DNA of 64,000 bases from Actinoplanes sp. NBC_00393 (GCF_036053395.1 NZ_CP107942.1:5360501-5424500), one strand, 5' to 3'; positions 1 through 8,463 are shown, counted from the first letter of the stretch. Numbers and translations are program-made. Notes: generated by a model not told the origin, from the letters alone.

Positions 1-318
1 GGACACCAGCAGGGCCAGGACCAGGATGAACTGGGCCAGGCCGAGGGTGGCGATCATGCCGATCACCCGCGGCCGGCGGTAGAGGCGGCGGACCACGACC
101 ATCTCGATGAGCGCGGAGAGCCCGCCGGCCACCGCGATGGCGATCGGGAACGCCAGCCAGTACGACATGCCGGTGGCGAGACGCGCCAGCACCGCCGCGC
201 CGAAGACACCGACCGCGCCGTGCGCGAAGTTGACGAACCGGCTGGACCGGTAGACCAGCACCAGGCCGATGGCGAGCAGCCCGTACGTGAGTCCGGTGAA
301 GAACCCGACCGCGATCAT
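1..318 (-). CDS. Branched-chain-type ABC transporter permease (LivH-like), partial
   Basis: This is the N-terminal 106 residues of an inner-membrane permease; the rest lies beyond the window edge. The segment around residues 10-42, with GLLAIGLVLVYR followed by SSRFVNFAHGAVG, is the typical first membrane segment and loop of LivH permeases, which form the channel of branched-chain amino acid/amide importers. The ATG (316-318) overlaps the TGA of the upstream ATPase gene, so the two are translationally coupled. Family assignment is firm; the substrate is not known. The operon context suggests a non-standard substrate captured at the cell surface. Confidence 0.85.
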   Translation of the reverse strand, partial: MIAVGFFTGLTYGLLAIGLVLVYRSSRFVNFAHGAVGVFGAAVLARLATGMSYWLAFPIAIAVAGGLSALIEMVVVRRLYRRPRVIGMIATLGLAQFILVLALLVS

Positions 319-1046
319 TCGGCGTGCCCTCCCAGGACCAGGCGGCGCGCGAGATCCGGGTCGGACCGCAGCCGGCCCGGGGTGTGCTCGGCGATGATCG
401 TGCCGTGCTCCATGAACAACAGCCGGTCGGCGACCGACATGGCGACGTTCACCGACTGCTCGATGAGCAGGGTGGCGACGCCGGCCGTGGCGAGCCGGCG
501 GACCAGTTCGAGCAGGCCGCCGACCACGACCGGGGCGAGGCCGAGCGAGAACTCGTCGACCAGCAGCACGCTGGGCCGCTGGATCAGGGTCTTGGCCAGC
601 ACCAGCATCTGCCGTTCGCCGCCGGAGAGGGTGGCGGCGGGCTGGTCGGCGCGGGCGGCGAGGCGCGGGAACACCGCGAGGGCGCCGTCGACGGCGGTGG
701 CGGTCTTCTCGTCGTGGCGGGGCACCGGGTACGCGTGCATGCGCAGGTTGTCGCGAACCGTGAGGGAGCCGAACGCCTGCTGCCCGATGACCGTGGACAT
801 GCCGAGCCGGGCCCGTTTGGCGCCGGGCACACTCGTGATGTCGCGCCCGAGCAGGGTGACCGTCCCGGCGGTGGGCCGGCTGAGCCCGGAGATCATCCGG
901 ACCAGGGTGGACTTGCCGACGCCGTTCGGCCCGCAGAGCGCCACCGTCTCGCCGCTGTGCACGGCCAGGTCGACGCCGAACAGCACCTGGATCGGCCCGT
1001 ACCCACCGGACAGGCCGCTGACCTCGAGGATCCGCTCACTCGCCAA
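315..1046 (-). CDS. ABC transporter ATP-binding protein (LivF-like)
   Basis: A cytoplasmic ATPase of 243 residues that would power the branched-chain-type importer. Walker A (GPNGVGKS) is at residues 39-46. The LSGGERQ signature, the LLVDEFSLGLAP Walker B region and the IEQSV switch region follow in the order typical of LivF. The start is TTG, lying 11 nt inside the preceding binding-protein gene; no ATG is available nearby. Only LivF, not LivG, is in the window, so a second ATPase may lie beyond the permease gene. LivF rather than LivG is inferred from the compact length and the SLGLAP motif. Confidence 0.88.
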   Translation of the reverse strand: MASERILEVSGLSGGYGPIQVLFGVDLAVHSGETVALCGPNGVGKSTLVRMISGLSRPTAGTVTLLGRDITSVPGAKRARLGMSTVIGQQAFGSLTVRDNLRMHAYPVPRHDEKTATAVDGALAVFPRLAARADQPAATLSGGERQMLVLAKTLIQRPSVLLVDEFSLGLAPVVVGGLLELVRRLATAGVATLLIEQSVNVAMSVADRLLFMEHGTIIAEHTPGRLRSDPDLARRLVLGGHAE

Positions 1047-2358
1047 GGGGAGTCACCGGCCCCTCGTACGCGAAACACGAGCACCCGGTGTCGTACTTGA
1101 TCACCCGGTATCCGCTGCCGGCCGCGTACCGATCCTCGCCGAGCTCCCCGCCGAAACCGGTCGCCGTGGCGAAGGACGTGCCCAGCGCCTGGGCCGCGGC
1201 GCCCCACGTGGCCGCGTTCAGATTCGGCCCGAGATCAGCCGCCGCGGCCTGCAGCAGCAGCCCGGCATCGCAGTAGGTGAACGCGACCCGGGCGTTCTCC
1301 CGCTGCTTGAAGGTGATCCCGGCGTCCGCGTAGATCTTCTGGCACTTCTTCTCGGCGTCGGTGTCCGGGAAGGCGAGCCGGCTGTCCGGCACGTCGTACC
1401 CCGGCGCGAAGCCGATCCCGACCATGCCCTCGAGCGCGGAAGGCGGGATCGTCCCCGGGTTGGCCACCATGAACGACGGGCTGTCGAAGGTGGAGATGCC
1501 GTACCGCGCGGTGTAGCTCTGTGCCGCCGCGCTGGTCATGAAGAACGGCGCGATCCGGGCTCCGCCGAGGAAGAACACCCGGTCGATCTCCCTGCCGCGG
1601 AAGCTGACCGCGGCCTGGGTGAGCCCGGTGTTGAGGGTGCCCAGGTCGGTGGTGTCAATCCACGCGACCGTGCCCTCGACGCCGAGCACGGCGAGCGCCG
1701 GCGCGACGATGTCGTCGTAGACGGCCCGGTTCGCCGGGCTGTCCGCCGCGACCAGGCCGGCCCGGTCCCGGTCGGTGAAGAACTTCTGCCGGTCCAGGAC
1801 CGCGAGGAACGACGAGGCGAACGCGTCGTACTCGGGGAACGATCCGGTCCAGAGGTACGGCGCCAGCTCGGTGAAGGTGGCCCGCGAGTTGGCGATCAGG
1901 GTGGCGTCCAGCATCAGGGTCTGCCGCTGGGCGTAACAGGGCCGGGCGTTGGACTGCAGCTGCCCGGTCAGGACCACCGCGAACGCCTGGTCGTCCTGGG
2001 TGATCTGGCTGCACAGCGTGGTCTCCGCGGCCGGCGAGTCGTTGCTCGCCTCGTACTCCCGGTAGACCGCCTCCAGCTTGCGCCCGGCGATCCCACCGTT
2101 CGCGTTGAGGTACGCCGCCAGCGCCTTGACCTGCTCGGCAGGCTTGCCGACGTCGGCGTTCTGGAAGCCGGTCATCGACGCCGTCTTCGTCAGGTCGGTG
2201 CCGATGAACACCACCTTCACCGCGTCGCCGGTGACCCCCGGCCCGGCGCCGGACGTCCCGGCCTGGGTGCCGCCCGCGCCGGGCATCAGCACGCCACAAC
2301 TGGTGTACGCCAGCACCACGACGAGCAGCAGGGCTCCGAGCCGCAGCGGCGCCTTCAT
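1036..2358 (-). CDS. ABC transporter substrate-binding protein, branched-chain/amide type
   Basis: A secreted 440-residue binding protein. Residues 1-21 form a signal sequence ending in YTSC; Cys21 could be lipidated, although the lipobox is weak (Tyr at -3). The mature part has the periplasmic-binding type I layout, for example a VVFIGTDLTK strand and a NGGIAGRKLEAVYREYEASND segment that resembles the NAxGGIxGRK signature of LivJ/amide-binding proteins. The ATG overlaps the stop of the Ig-like membrane gene (ATGA), and the gene overlaps the ATPase by 11 nt. It presumably delivers ligand to the LivH/LivF pair. An even number of cysteines (for example CSCF near the C-terminus) suggests disulfides. 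The ligand is unknown. Confidence 0.86.
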   Translation of the reverse strand: MKAPLRLGALLLVVVLAYTSCGVLMPGAGGTQAGTSGAGPGVTGDAVKVVFIGTDLTKTASMTGFQNADVGKPAEQVKALAAYLNANGGIAGRKLEAVYREYEASNDSPAAETTLCSQITQDDQAFAVVLTGQLQSNARPCYAQRQTLMLDATLIANSRATFTELAPYLWTGSFPEYDAFASSFLAVLDRQKFFTDRDRAGLVAADSPANRAVYDDIVAPALAVLGVEGTVAWIDTTDLGTLNTGLTQAAVSFRGREIDRVFFLGGARIAPFFMTSAAAQSYTARYGISTFDSPSFMVANPGTIPPSALEGMVGIGFAPGYDVPDSRLAFPDTDAEKKCQKIYADAGITFKQRENARVAFTYCDAGLLLQAAAADLGPNLNAATWGAAAQALGTSFATATGFGGELGEDRYAAGSGYRVIKYDTGCSCFAYEGPVTPLGE

Positions 2359-3437
2359 GATTTCTCCTCGAACAGCGACAGGTTCTTGGGGTAGCGCCGG
2401 GCCAGCACGTGGGTGAGAGCGGCGAGGTCGAGCACCGAGTCGCCGCCCGCGCTGTCCGGATCGCCGAGCAGGTCGCGCAGCGAGTCGAGGCTGAGCTGGG
2501 CGCCGGCCATCCGCCGCAGCCGACCGGCGCCGGGCGCGTCGTCGAAGACCAGGAACGCGCCGAGGCTGCCGAGGCGGACCACGGACGGCAGCATCGCCTG
2601 GGACGGGTCGGCGTAGGCCAGGGCCCGGCGCCGGGTGAGCCGGCGCAGCACGCCCCAGACGATCAACAGCACGCCGGCCAGGTTGATCAGAAGAAGACCC
2701 CAGGGGTACGCCCGATGCCCGATCCGCACGACCGCGAGCCCACTGACGTCGGCGCTGATCACGTACTCGCCGAACGCCGCCAGGGGAATGTCGACCGGGA
2801 CGGTGAAGGTGCGGCTCTGCCCGGGGCTGAGGTTCGCGACCCGCTCCTGATGGAACACGTTGTCGTTGCCGCCACCGCCGAGCCGGACCTGGACCGTGGC
2901 GTCGACCAACTGCGACGTGGACGGGTTGCGGACCGTGTAGGTGAGCGTCAACCGGTCCGGCGCGCCGAACCAGGCGGCCGCGGTGCCGCCGGTGAGCCGG
3001 GCCTCCTGGACGATCAGGTCGCGGGCCGGAGCGGTGCCCTTCGGCAGGGCGGCGGTGGCGTGGCCGGTGAGGGTGAGCGGGAGGTTGACCTTCTGGGTGG
3101 CGTCGCCGAGGACCGCGGCGACCTGCACGACGCAGGGGCACGGCTTGGGTGGGTCGCCGATCTGCAGGTCGACGATGAAGGTGCCGTCCGGGCGTACCGG
3201 GGTGGCCAGCGCGGCCCGGGTGTCGCAGGCGGCCGAGCCGGTCGTGCCGCCCTCGCCGCAGGTGACGAACTGGAGCAGTTGCCCGGCCGTCCAGCCCTCG
3301 CCGGTGACCCGGACGGTCTCGCCCGGCTTGGCGGTGTTCTTCGACAGCCGCGCCCCCAGCCCGGCGGCCCCGGCGCTGACCCCGGTGGTGACCAGCATCA
3401 GCACGATCACCGAGGCCAGCGTGGCGAGCCTTCTCAT
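2355..3437 (-). CDS. Secreted Ig-like domain protein with C-terminal membrane anchor
   Basis: A 360-residue protein beginning MRRLATLAS with a signal peptide to about residue 25. Next comes an Ig-like module (PGETVRVTGEGWTAG...), similar to the IPT/neocarzinostatin-type fold, containing paired cysteines and a PPKPCPCVVQV segment. A second beta-rich domain (TLTYTVRNPS...) follows, then one transmembrane helix (WGLLLINLAGVLLIVWGVL) and a basic cytoplasmic tail of roughly 100 residues. Both ends overlap the neighbouring genes by ATGA. The domain calls come from pattern only. Its position between the DUF916 protein and the binding protein suggests it tethers the surface assembly to the membrane next to the transporter; this is inference. 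Confidence 0.7.
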   Translation of the reverse strand: MRRLATLASVIVLMLVTTGVSAGAAGLGARLSKNTAKPGETVRVTGEGWTAGQLLQFVTCGEGGTTGSAACDTRAALATPVRPDGTFIVDLQIGDPPKPCPCVVQVAAVLGDATQKVNLPLTLTGHATAALPKGTAPARDLIVQEARLTGGTAAAWFGAPDRLTLTYTVRNPSTSQLVDATVQVRLGGGGNDNVFHQERVANLSPGQSRTFTVPVDIPLAAFGEYVISADVSGLAVVRIGHRAYPWGLLLINLAGVLLIVWGVLRRLTRRRALAYADPSQAMLPSVVRLGSLGAFLVFDDAPGAGRLRRMAGAQLSLDSLRDLLGDPDSAGGDSVLDLAALTHVLARRYPKNLSLFEEKS

Positions 3438-4408
3438 CCGTTCGCCACCAGCCCCCGCGGCCGGGCCTCGCGGCTGCGGATCCGGCGCCGCACGGACCAC
3501 CAGATCGCGGCGATCAGGGCGGCGAGCACGGCCACGCCGGTCCAGGAGATCACCACGGCCCGGTCCGAGCGCCGGGCGTAGACGCCGCCGTCGGCGGTCA
3601 CGGTGACCGCGGTGGTGACGATGTCGAAGGGCCAGATGCCCTCGGCGGTCATGGCGAACGCGCCCCTGGCGCCGGGGACCATGTCGGCCGACGGGGTCGA
3701 GCCGCTGACCTTGACGGCGTGCCCGAACAGGCCGGTCACCTTGACCTGGGCGGCCGGGATGAGGTGCACGTTGCCGATGTTGGCGACCTGGTACTCCAGG
3801 TTGCCGCGGGCCGCGACGGGCAGCAGCGGCGAGGTGATGTCCATGTCGAGTTCCGGTACGCCGAGCCCGGGCACGACCGTCCCGGCGACGCGCAGGTAGA
3901 CCCGGGCGGCCACGGCGCGCTGAATGCGTACGGTCGCGCCGTTCGCCTCGGTCACCGCGCCGGGTTCCGACTCCAGGGCGACGATGCCGCCGACGTGGTC
4001 ACCGGGGGTGGCGTTCTCCGGCACGGTGATGGTGAACGGGATGTCCGCGCTGGTGCCGCCGGGCACGGTCACCTTCTTCACCTGCGACGTCACCCAATTG
4101 CCGAGGCCGGACTGCTCCTCGTCGAGGGTGCGCAGGGCGAAACCGCCGTCGCGGACGGTGTTGTACGCGTCCGCGCCGTAGACGGTGAACGACCGCGAGC
4201 TCCTACTCAGGTTGGACACCCGGACCGACTCCTTGATCGTCTGTCCGGCGCTCGCGTCGAGGAAGAAGTAGACCCGCGGGGTCGGGCCGGGGTTCCTGGC
4301 CGGGGTGGGGACGACCGACCACTCGCCGTTACCGGTCGCGGCGGCCGGTGCGGCGGGCAGCAGCGCACCCACCAGAGCGAGGGCTGCGGCGATGATTCTG
4401 TTCCGCAT
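3434..4408 (-). CDS. DUF916 / WxL-interacting-type surface protein
   Basis: A 324-residue protein with a signal peptide (residues 1-26, ending APAAAT) and a DUF916-like domain. The stretch VYFFLDASAGQTIKESVRVSNLS, the later VTVPGGTSADIPFTITVPENATPGDH and the GGIVALES element are characteristic of the WxL-interacting/peptidoglycan-binding family. A second Ig-like region follows, then one membrane helix (about 290-312) and a basic tail. In Firmicutes such proteins are encoded beside WxL proteins and bind peptidoglycan. Here the neighbour at 4462-6102 has a WxL-like C-terminus, so the pairing is preserved. A hairpin separates the two genes; downstream coupling is by ATGA. Confidence 0.78.
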   Translation of the reverse strand: MRNRIIAAALALVGALLPAAPAAATGNGEWSVVPTPARNPGPTPRVYFFLDASAGQTIKESVRVSNLSRSSRSFTVYGADAYNTVRDGGFALRTLDEEQSGLGNWVTSQVKKVTVPGGTSADIPFTITVPENATPGDHVGGIVALESEPGAVTEANGATVRIQRAVAARVYLRVAGTVVPGLGVPELDMDITSPLLPVAARGNLEYQVANIGNVHLIPAAQVKVTGLFGHAVKVSGSTPSADMVPGARGAFAMTAEGIWPFDIVTTAVTVTADGGVYARRSDRAVVISWTGVAVLAALIAAIWWSVRRRIRSREARPRGLVANG

Positions 4409-4427
4409 GACAGTCCTTCCCCGCCGA

Positions 4428-4455
4428 GGTGGGGGCGGTGGCGGCCGCCCCCACC
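4428..4455 (-). terminator. Intercistronic GC hairpin (possible attenuator)
   Basis: An 11-bp perfect stem (GGTGGGGGCGG at 4428-4438 pairing with CCGCCCCCACC at 4445-4455) with a 6-nt loop lies in the gap between the WxL gene and the DUF916 gene. There is no T-run. In a minus-strand operon it could reduce read-through or stabilise the abundant 5' WxL message. Confidence 0.5.
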
Positions 4456-4461
4456 CGGGGC

Positions 4462-6102
4462 TCAGCTCAGGGTGATGGTGAGCGTTGCCGTGTAGGTGCC
4501 GGCGAACTGGTTCGCGGGCACGGCCAGGGCCAGTTCGGCCGAGGCGTCGAAGGATCCGCCGGTGCCGTCGGTCTCGGCCGGCGCCGAACAGAGGGTCGCC
4601 TGGTTCACCTTGGCGTCGGCCGCGCCGGGCGCCGCCGCGACGGCGTTGGTCGCGCCGGCGTGGGCGGTGCAGGCGGGTTTCCAGGTGAGGGCGTCCCTGC
4701 CGATCGTGCCGATCGGCACACCGGTGAAGTCGGTGACCGCCGCCGTGAGGCTCCACCCGTAGGTGCCGCCGCGCAGGTCGGTCACGTTGATCGCCGGAAG
4801 GGCGCCGGTCGCGGTCTGCGCGCTGGTGCTGACCGAGACGCCGTCGAACGCGATGTTGCTGGAGCCGGTGCCCCGCGACATCGCCAGCGCGCCGGCGTTG
4901 ACCGTCTGGGTCAACTCGTACGCCAGGTCGCACTTGCCGGCCGCCGGAGCGGTGCAACTGTCGGCGGAGGCGGTCCAGTTCGCGGTGGCGAACAGGGCGC
5001 CGGCCGACGCTCCGATGTAGGCGGTGGTGGTGTCGTTCACCGTGAAGGTCGCGGTGAACCCGCCGGTCGCCGACGCGGTCGCGGTGACGACCGGGTCGGA
5101 GGTGGCGGGCGGCGGCGGTGCGCCGGTGAGCGCTTTGAAACCGCCGACCGTGACGGTGCTCCCCGGGTTCCAGTCGGTGCCGGTGACGGTGACCGCCGTG
5201 CCGGCGCCACCGCCGCCCGGGCTGATGCTCACCTTCGGGGCGCCGAGGATCGTGACGGGTACGGACACCGAGTTGCTGCCGTCACTGACGACCACGGTGC
5301 GGCTGCCGGTCGTGGCGCCAGCCGGCACCGCGATCGACCCGGTCCCGGCGCCACTCGCGTCGGTGCTGGTCCCGGTGCCGCTGCCCTCTGCCGTACCGCC
5401 ACCGGAGCTGTCCCGCAGCGAGGCCGTGAGAGCGGCGTTCGCGGCGAGTCCGGTGACCGAGTAGTTGATGGTGTCACCGGCGCGGGCCGCGGTGGTGCCG
5501 GTCTGCCCGGTGATCGAGCTGATCGTCGCGCCGCCGTTGAACACGGTGACCGCCTGCACGATCGTGGTGTCCTCGGGCGCCGCCTTGTGGTCCCGGTCGC
5601 CTGCGTTCGAGCAGTACGTCGACGCCGTGGCGTTGGCGAACTTGACCTGCTTGACGGTGAGCGTAAGCGCCCCCGCCGAGCCGGCCGTGAACGTGCCGGT
5701 GGCGGTGAACCCGCCGAGCTTGGCCTGCGCCGCGACAGCGCCGGACGGGTAGTTGGGCTGGTTGAGGGTGACGGTGCCGGTCTGCGAGCCGGTGACTCCG
5801 ACCGTCACGGCCACCGGCACGGAACCTGCGGTGAGCGGGACCGGGCCGTTGGTGGATCCGTCCGCGACGGTGAAGGAGACGGTCACGACCTGACCCGGTT
5901 GCGGCGAGGCCGGGCTCTGGGTCAGGGTGAACGTGTCCGCCCACGTGGTCGGGGACGATCCGGCGCCGGTGTCGCTGAAGTAGATCCGGCACCCGAGGGA
6001 ATTGGCGGTGGGCCCGTAGGCGGCGGCCGGCGCCTGAACGGCGACCACCGCGGCCAAGGCGACTGCCGCCCCGGCCAGGGCTCTTCGTGGAATGCGTTTC
6101 AT
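4462..6102 (-). CDS. WxL-domain-like secreted surface protein
   Basis: A 546-residue secreted protein with a signal peptide of about 28 residues (cleavage near APAAAYG). The body consists of Thr/Ser/Gly-rich beta-sandwich modules: residues about 50-150, an Ig/big-like stretch near 190-285 and a TIG-like module near 290-320. The C-terminal 150 residues resemble a WxL domain: a first motif GWSLTA with Trp450, a second Trp474 in LTWKPAC, and a strand-rich end (GTYTATLTITLS). WxL domains attach non-covalently to the cell wall. It is the first gene of the operon that continues into a DUF916 protein and an ABC importer, so it may capture ligand or scaffold at the wall. The WxL call rests on motif placement and gene context. 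Confidence 0.68.
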   Translation of the reverse strand: MKRIPRRALAGAAVALAAVVAVQAPAAAYGPTANSLGCRIYFSDTGAGSSPTTWADTFTLTQSPASPQPGQVVTVSFTVADGSTNGPVPLTAGSVPVAVTVGVTGSQTGTVTLNQPNYPSGAVAAQAKLGGFTATGTFTAGSAGALTLTVKQVKFANATASTYCSNAGDRDHKAAPEDTTIVQAVTVFNGGATISSITGQTGTTAARAGDTINYSVTGLAANAALTASLRDSSGGGTAEGSGTGTSTDASGAGTGSIAVPAGATTGSRTVVVSDGSNSVSVPVTILGAPKVSISPGGGGAGTAVTVTGTDWNPGSTVTVGGFKALTGAPPPPATSDPVVTATASATGGFTATFTVNDTTTAYIGASAGALFATANWTASADSCTAPAAGKCDLAYELTQTVNAGALAMSRGTGSSNIAFDGVSVSTSAQTATGALPAINVTDLRGGTYGWSLTAAVTDFTGVPIGTIGRDALTWKPACTAHAGATNAVAAAPGAADAKVNQATLCSAPAETDGTGGSFDASAELALAVPANQFAGTYTATLTITLS

Positions 6103-6194
6103 GGTTGGTGCCGCGTCCCCTCTCTGGCGATGGGTGCACGTCAGCCGTCACCGGCGTCGGTGCTCTTGCGCGCGGTACACATCCGGTTCGCCTG

Positions 6195-6224
6195 CTGTTT
6201 CGCTAGAGGAAACAGCGTTTTCCT
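6195..6224. promoter_or_regulatory. Operator site A (GAAAC-N3-GTTTt) upstream of the WxL operon
   Basis: About 93-122 nt before the WxL gene start lie two overlapping inverted repeats. CTGTTTC (6195-6201) and GAAACAG (6209-6215) are perfect arms 7 nt apart. GAAAC-AGC-GTTTT (6209-6221) is a one-mismatch copy of the GAAAC-N3-GTTTC palindrome found perfectly at 17.5, 18.5 and 25.4 kb. A repressor of the shared regulon probably binds here. Confidence 0.6.
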
Positions 6225-6295
6225 TTTGTGTGGGATCAATAAATCCAGCTCACGAGGGCGGTGTCAACCCTCCAAAGAGTCTTATCTCGCTGTGC

Positions 6296-6308
6296 GATAC
6301 AGCGTTTC
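6296..6308. promoter_or_regulatory. Operator site B (GAtAC-N3-GTTTC)
   Basis: GATAC-AGC-GTTTC has one mismatch to the shared palindrome. It lies about 195 nt upstream of the WxL gene and just beyond the stop of the MmgE/PrpD gene, in the gap separating the catabolic operon from the WxL/ABC operon. A further GGAAACAGCG half-site occurs at 6327-6336 in the MmgE/PrpD coding end. Confidence 0.5.
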
Positions 6309-6319
6309 CATAGTTGGGA

Positions 6320-7699
6320 TCAGGATGGAAACAGCGCGGAAACCGGGCCGCCGGAACCCAGGTCGCCCACCGCGCGGGCGAGCGCGGCCACGGCCCCGGC
6401 CGGCAGCGCGCGGCCGGCGTTCCCGGTGAACTTCTCGGTCACCTCGGCCAGGCTCAGGGGATGGCCCGGGCCGCCGCGCGAGCTCGTGACGCGATGCTGC
6501 AGCACTGACCCGGTACGCGTACGCACGCGCAGCACCCCGGCGAAGGCGCGCGGGAACGCCGCGGAGGCCACCGGATCCGCGCGGACCTCAATGCGGGCCG
6601 CCAGGTCCAGCCGGCGCGGGTCCAGCGCGGCGAAATCGTCCAGGCCGACGCCGAGACCGCCACCGCCGGTCAGCGCGACCGCCACGGTGTACGGCCCGGA
6701 GAACTTGGCGTGATAGCCACTGCGCGGCCGGGCCTTCTCGGCGGCCGGTTCGGCGATGGTACGCAGCACCGGCTCGGCCACCCCGAGTTCGGCGCTCACC
6801 ACGTCATCGGGATCGAGGCCGGCCGCACGCAGGGCGAGGGCACAATCGATCCCGGCGTGGGTGAAATGGTTCGACGGGTACGGCTTGAACACCGTCCGCA
6901 GCAGCTCCCACTCCTCGCCGAGCCGGTCGGTCACGGCCGTCGGGTCGAAACGCCCGGTGTGCGCGGTGAAGAACCCGAACCGTCCCTCCAGGACAGTCGG
7001 CGGCCCGGTCAGCCCTTCGGCGGCCAGCGTCGCGGCGACGACGCCGCCGTGCGCGGCCCAGCCGCAGTGCGCCCGTTTCACCGAGCCGCCGGTGCGGTTC
7101 GCCTCCAGCACGCCGGCGCCCATCGACGCGGCGATCCCGATGGCGTCGGCGATCCGGCCGGCGTCCAGCTCGTAGAGCCGGGCCACCGCGACCGCGGCGC
7201 CGATCGTGCCGCAGATCGAGGTGGCGTGCTGGCCCCGCTCGAAATACAGGTTGGCGCCGGTGTCCGGATCACAGCCGGCCATGCCGAGCCGGTTGGTGAC
7301 CTCGATGCCGGCGGCGATCGCGGCGATCAGGTCGCCGGGCGCGCCGGCCTCGGCCGCGGCGAGCGCGGCGGGCACCACGGAGGCGCTCGGGTGCAGCACG
7401 GACGGCAGGTGGGTGTCGTCGTAGTCGAGCGAGTGCGCGAGGACGCCGTTGACGAACGCCGCGGACGGCGCCGGGAGCCGGTCGCGGAAGCCGAGCACGC
7501 TCGATTCGGGCACGCCGGCCCAGCGGCGCATCACCCGGAGTGCCGCGGGCGCCGCATCAGCGTTCTTTTCGGCGTACGCGGCCAGCGCGTTCCCCACTAC
7601 GTCGAGGATCCGGGTCGGCACGTCAGCCCGGACGGCGGCCGGCGGATCCACCTTCGCCGCGAACTCCCCGAGCACCTGCGCCAGCGGCCCTGCCGTCAC
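6320..7699 (-). CDS. MmgE/PrpD family protein
   Basis: A 459-residue cytoplasmic protein of the MmgE/PrpD superfamily, which includes 2-methylcitrate dehydratase, cis-aconitate decarboxylase and iminodisuccinate epimerase. The family hallmarks are clear: FVNGVLAHSLDYDDTH, HPSASVVPAALA, GIEVTNRLG, the HATSICGTIGAAVA block and KPYPSNHFTHAGIDCAL. The GTG start at 7699 overlaps the TGA of the cyclase gene (GTGA), giving tight coupling. Length matches the family. The exact reaction cannot be read from sequence. It is the last gene of the operon CoA-transferase, cyclase, MmgE/PrpD, so dehydration, hydration or epimerisation of a dicarboxylate-type intermediate is likely. Confidence 0.85.
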   Translation of the reverse strand: MTAGPLAQVLGEFAAKVDPPAAVRADVPTRILDVVGNALAAYAEKNADAAPAALRVMRRWAGVPESSVLGFRDRLPAPSAAFVNGVLAHSLDYDDTHLPSVLHPSASVVPAALAAAEAGAPGDLIAAIAAGIEVTNRLGMAGCDPDTGANLYFERGQHATSICGTIGAAVAVARLYELDAGRIADAIGIAASMGAGVLEANRTGGSVKRAHCGWAAHGGVVAATLAAEGLTGPPTVLEGRFGFFTAHTGRFDPTAVTDRLGEEWELLRTVFKPYPSNHFTHAGIDCALALRAAGLDPDDVVSAELGVAEPVLRTIAEPAAEKARPRSGYHAKFSGPYTVAVALTGGGGLGVGLDDFAALDPRRLDLAARIEVRADPVASAAFPRAFAGVLRVRTRTGSVLQHRVTSSRGGPGHPLSLAEVTEKFTGNAGRALPAGAVAALARAVGDLGSGGPVSALFPS

Positions 7700-8463
7700 T
7701 GCACCACCGCCAGCGGGCGGACCGGGGAGCCCGTGGCGCCGACCAGCTTCAGCGGCGCCAGGATGAACTGGAACTCGGTGACACCGGCGTCGGCCAGCTC
7801 GCTGAGCAGCATGGTCTCCACGATGTTGATCCCGGCCTCGACCAGCAGGATCCGGTGCACAGGCAAGCTCGCGTGTCCCGCCCCGGGGGCAATCCGTTCG
7901 TAGGCGATGGACTCGCCACCGGTGACCGCGACGCCGTGCTCGACCAGCCACCTGGCCGCGTCTTCGCCGACGCCGGGTACGCCGTCGCGCGTACCGATGA
8001 AAAGCGTGCCCTCCTGGAAGCGCCGTGACCAGCCGGTGCCCACCAGGACCGCGTCGCCCGGATTGATCGGAAGGTCGCCGGCGGCGGCCTGGAGGTCGGC
8101 GGCGGTCACCTCATAGCCGGGCGGCAGCACCTCGACCCCGTGCAGGGCCGCCACGTCGAGGAACACGCCACGCCCGACGAACGGCGGGAACTCGTCGATG
8201 CCCAGCCGGGCGAAACCGGCGTCGGACTGCACGTCGGCGGCGACGATCCCGCCGTGCAGCAGGCCGTCCTGGGAGACGTGCGCGAGGGCGTCGACGTGCG
8301 TGCCGACGTGCGTGCCGGTGACCAGGATGTCGTTGGCCGCCGAGCCACCGCCGGCGCGCACCATGTCGCCGTGCCGGCGGACCAGGGCATGCGTGTACGC
8401 CGGGTGGTTCGGCGACTGCGGCATGCCCCGGCGCATGGGCTGCGCCAGATCGAAAACCTTCAT
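7696..8463 (-). CDS. Cyclase family metal-dependent hydrolase (kynurenine-formamidase-like fold)
   Basis: A 255-residue member of the putative cyclase family (PF04199), which includes kynurenine formamidase and isatin hydrolase and hydrolyses amide bonds with a divalent metal. The metal-binding motif is visible as GTHVGTHVDALAH; the GDAVLVGTGWSRR strand and the TGGESIAYERIAPG region are also typical. The ATG overlaps the stop of the CoA-transferase and its own stop overlaps the GTG of the MmgE/PrpD gene. In this operon it could open a lactam or imide ring or hydrolyse an N-acyl intermediate. Confidence 0.85.
   Translation of the reverse strand: MKVFDLAQPMRRGMPQSPNHPAYTHALVRRHGDMVRAGGGSAANDILVTGTHVGTHVDALAHVSQDGLLHGGIVAADVQSDAGFARLGIDEFPPFVGRGVFLDVAALHGVEVLPPGYEVTAADLQAAAGDLPINPGDAVLVGTGWSRRFQEGTLFIGTRDGVPGVGEDAARWLVEHGVAVTGGESIAYERIAPGAGHASLPVHRILLVEAGINIVETMLLSELADAGVTEFQFILAPLKLVGATGSPVRPLAVVQ

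Noticed and set aside
220..2394. Long plus-strand open frame antisense to the LivF and binding-protein genes
   Set aside because: Composition is Arg/Pro/Gly-rich with no domain; the opposite strand codes clear ABC proteins with coupled starts. High GC keeps antisense frames open.
4429..6429. 666-residue plus-strand open frame antisense to the WxL gene
   Set aside because: Low-complexity RGAG-rich translation, no start context; it is the mirror of a Thr/Gly-rich real gene.
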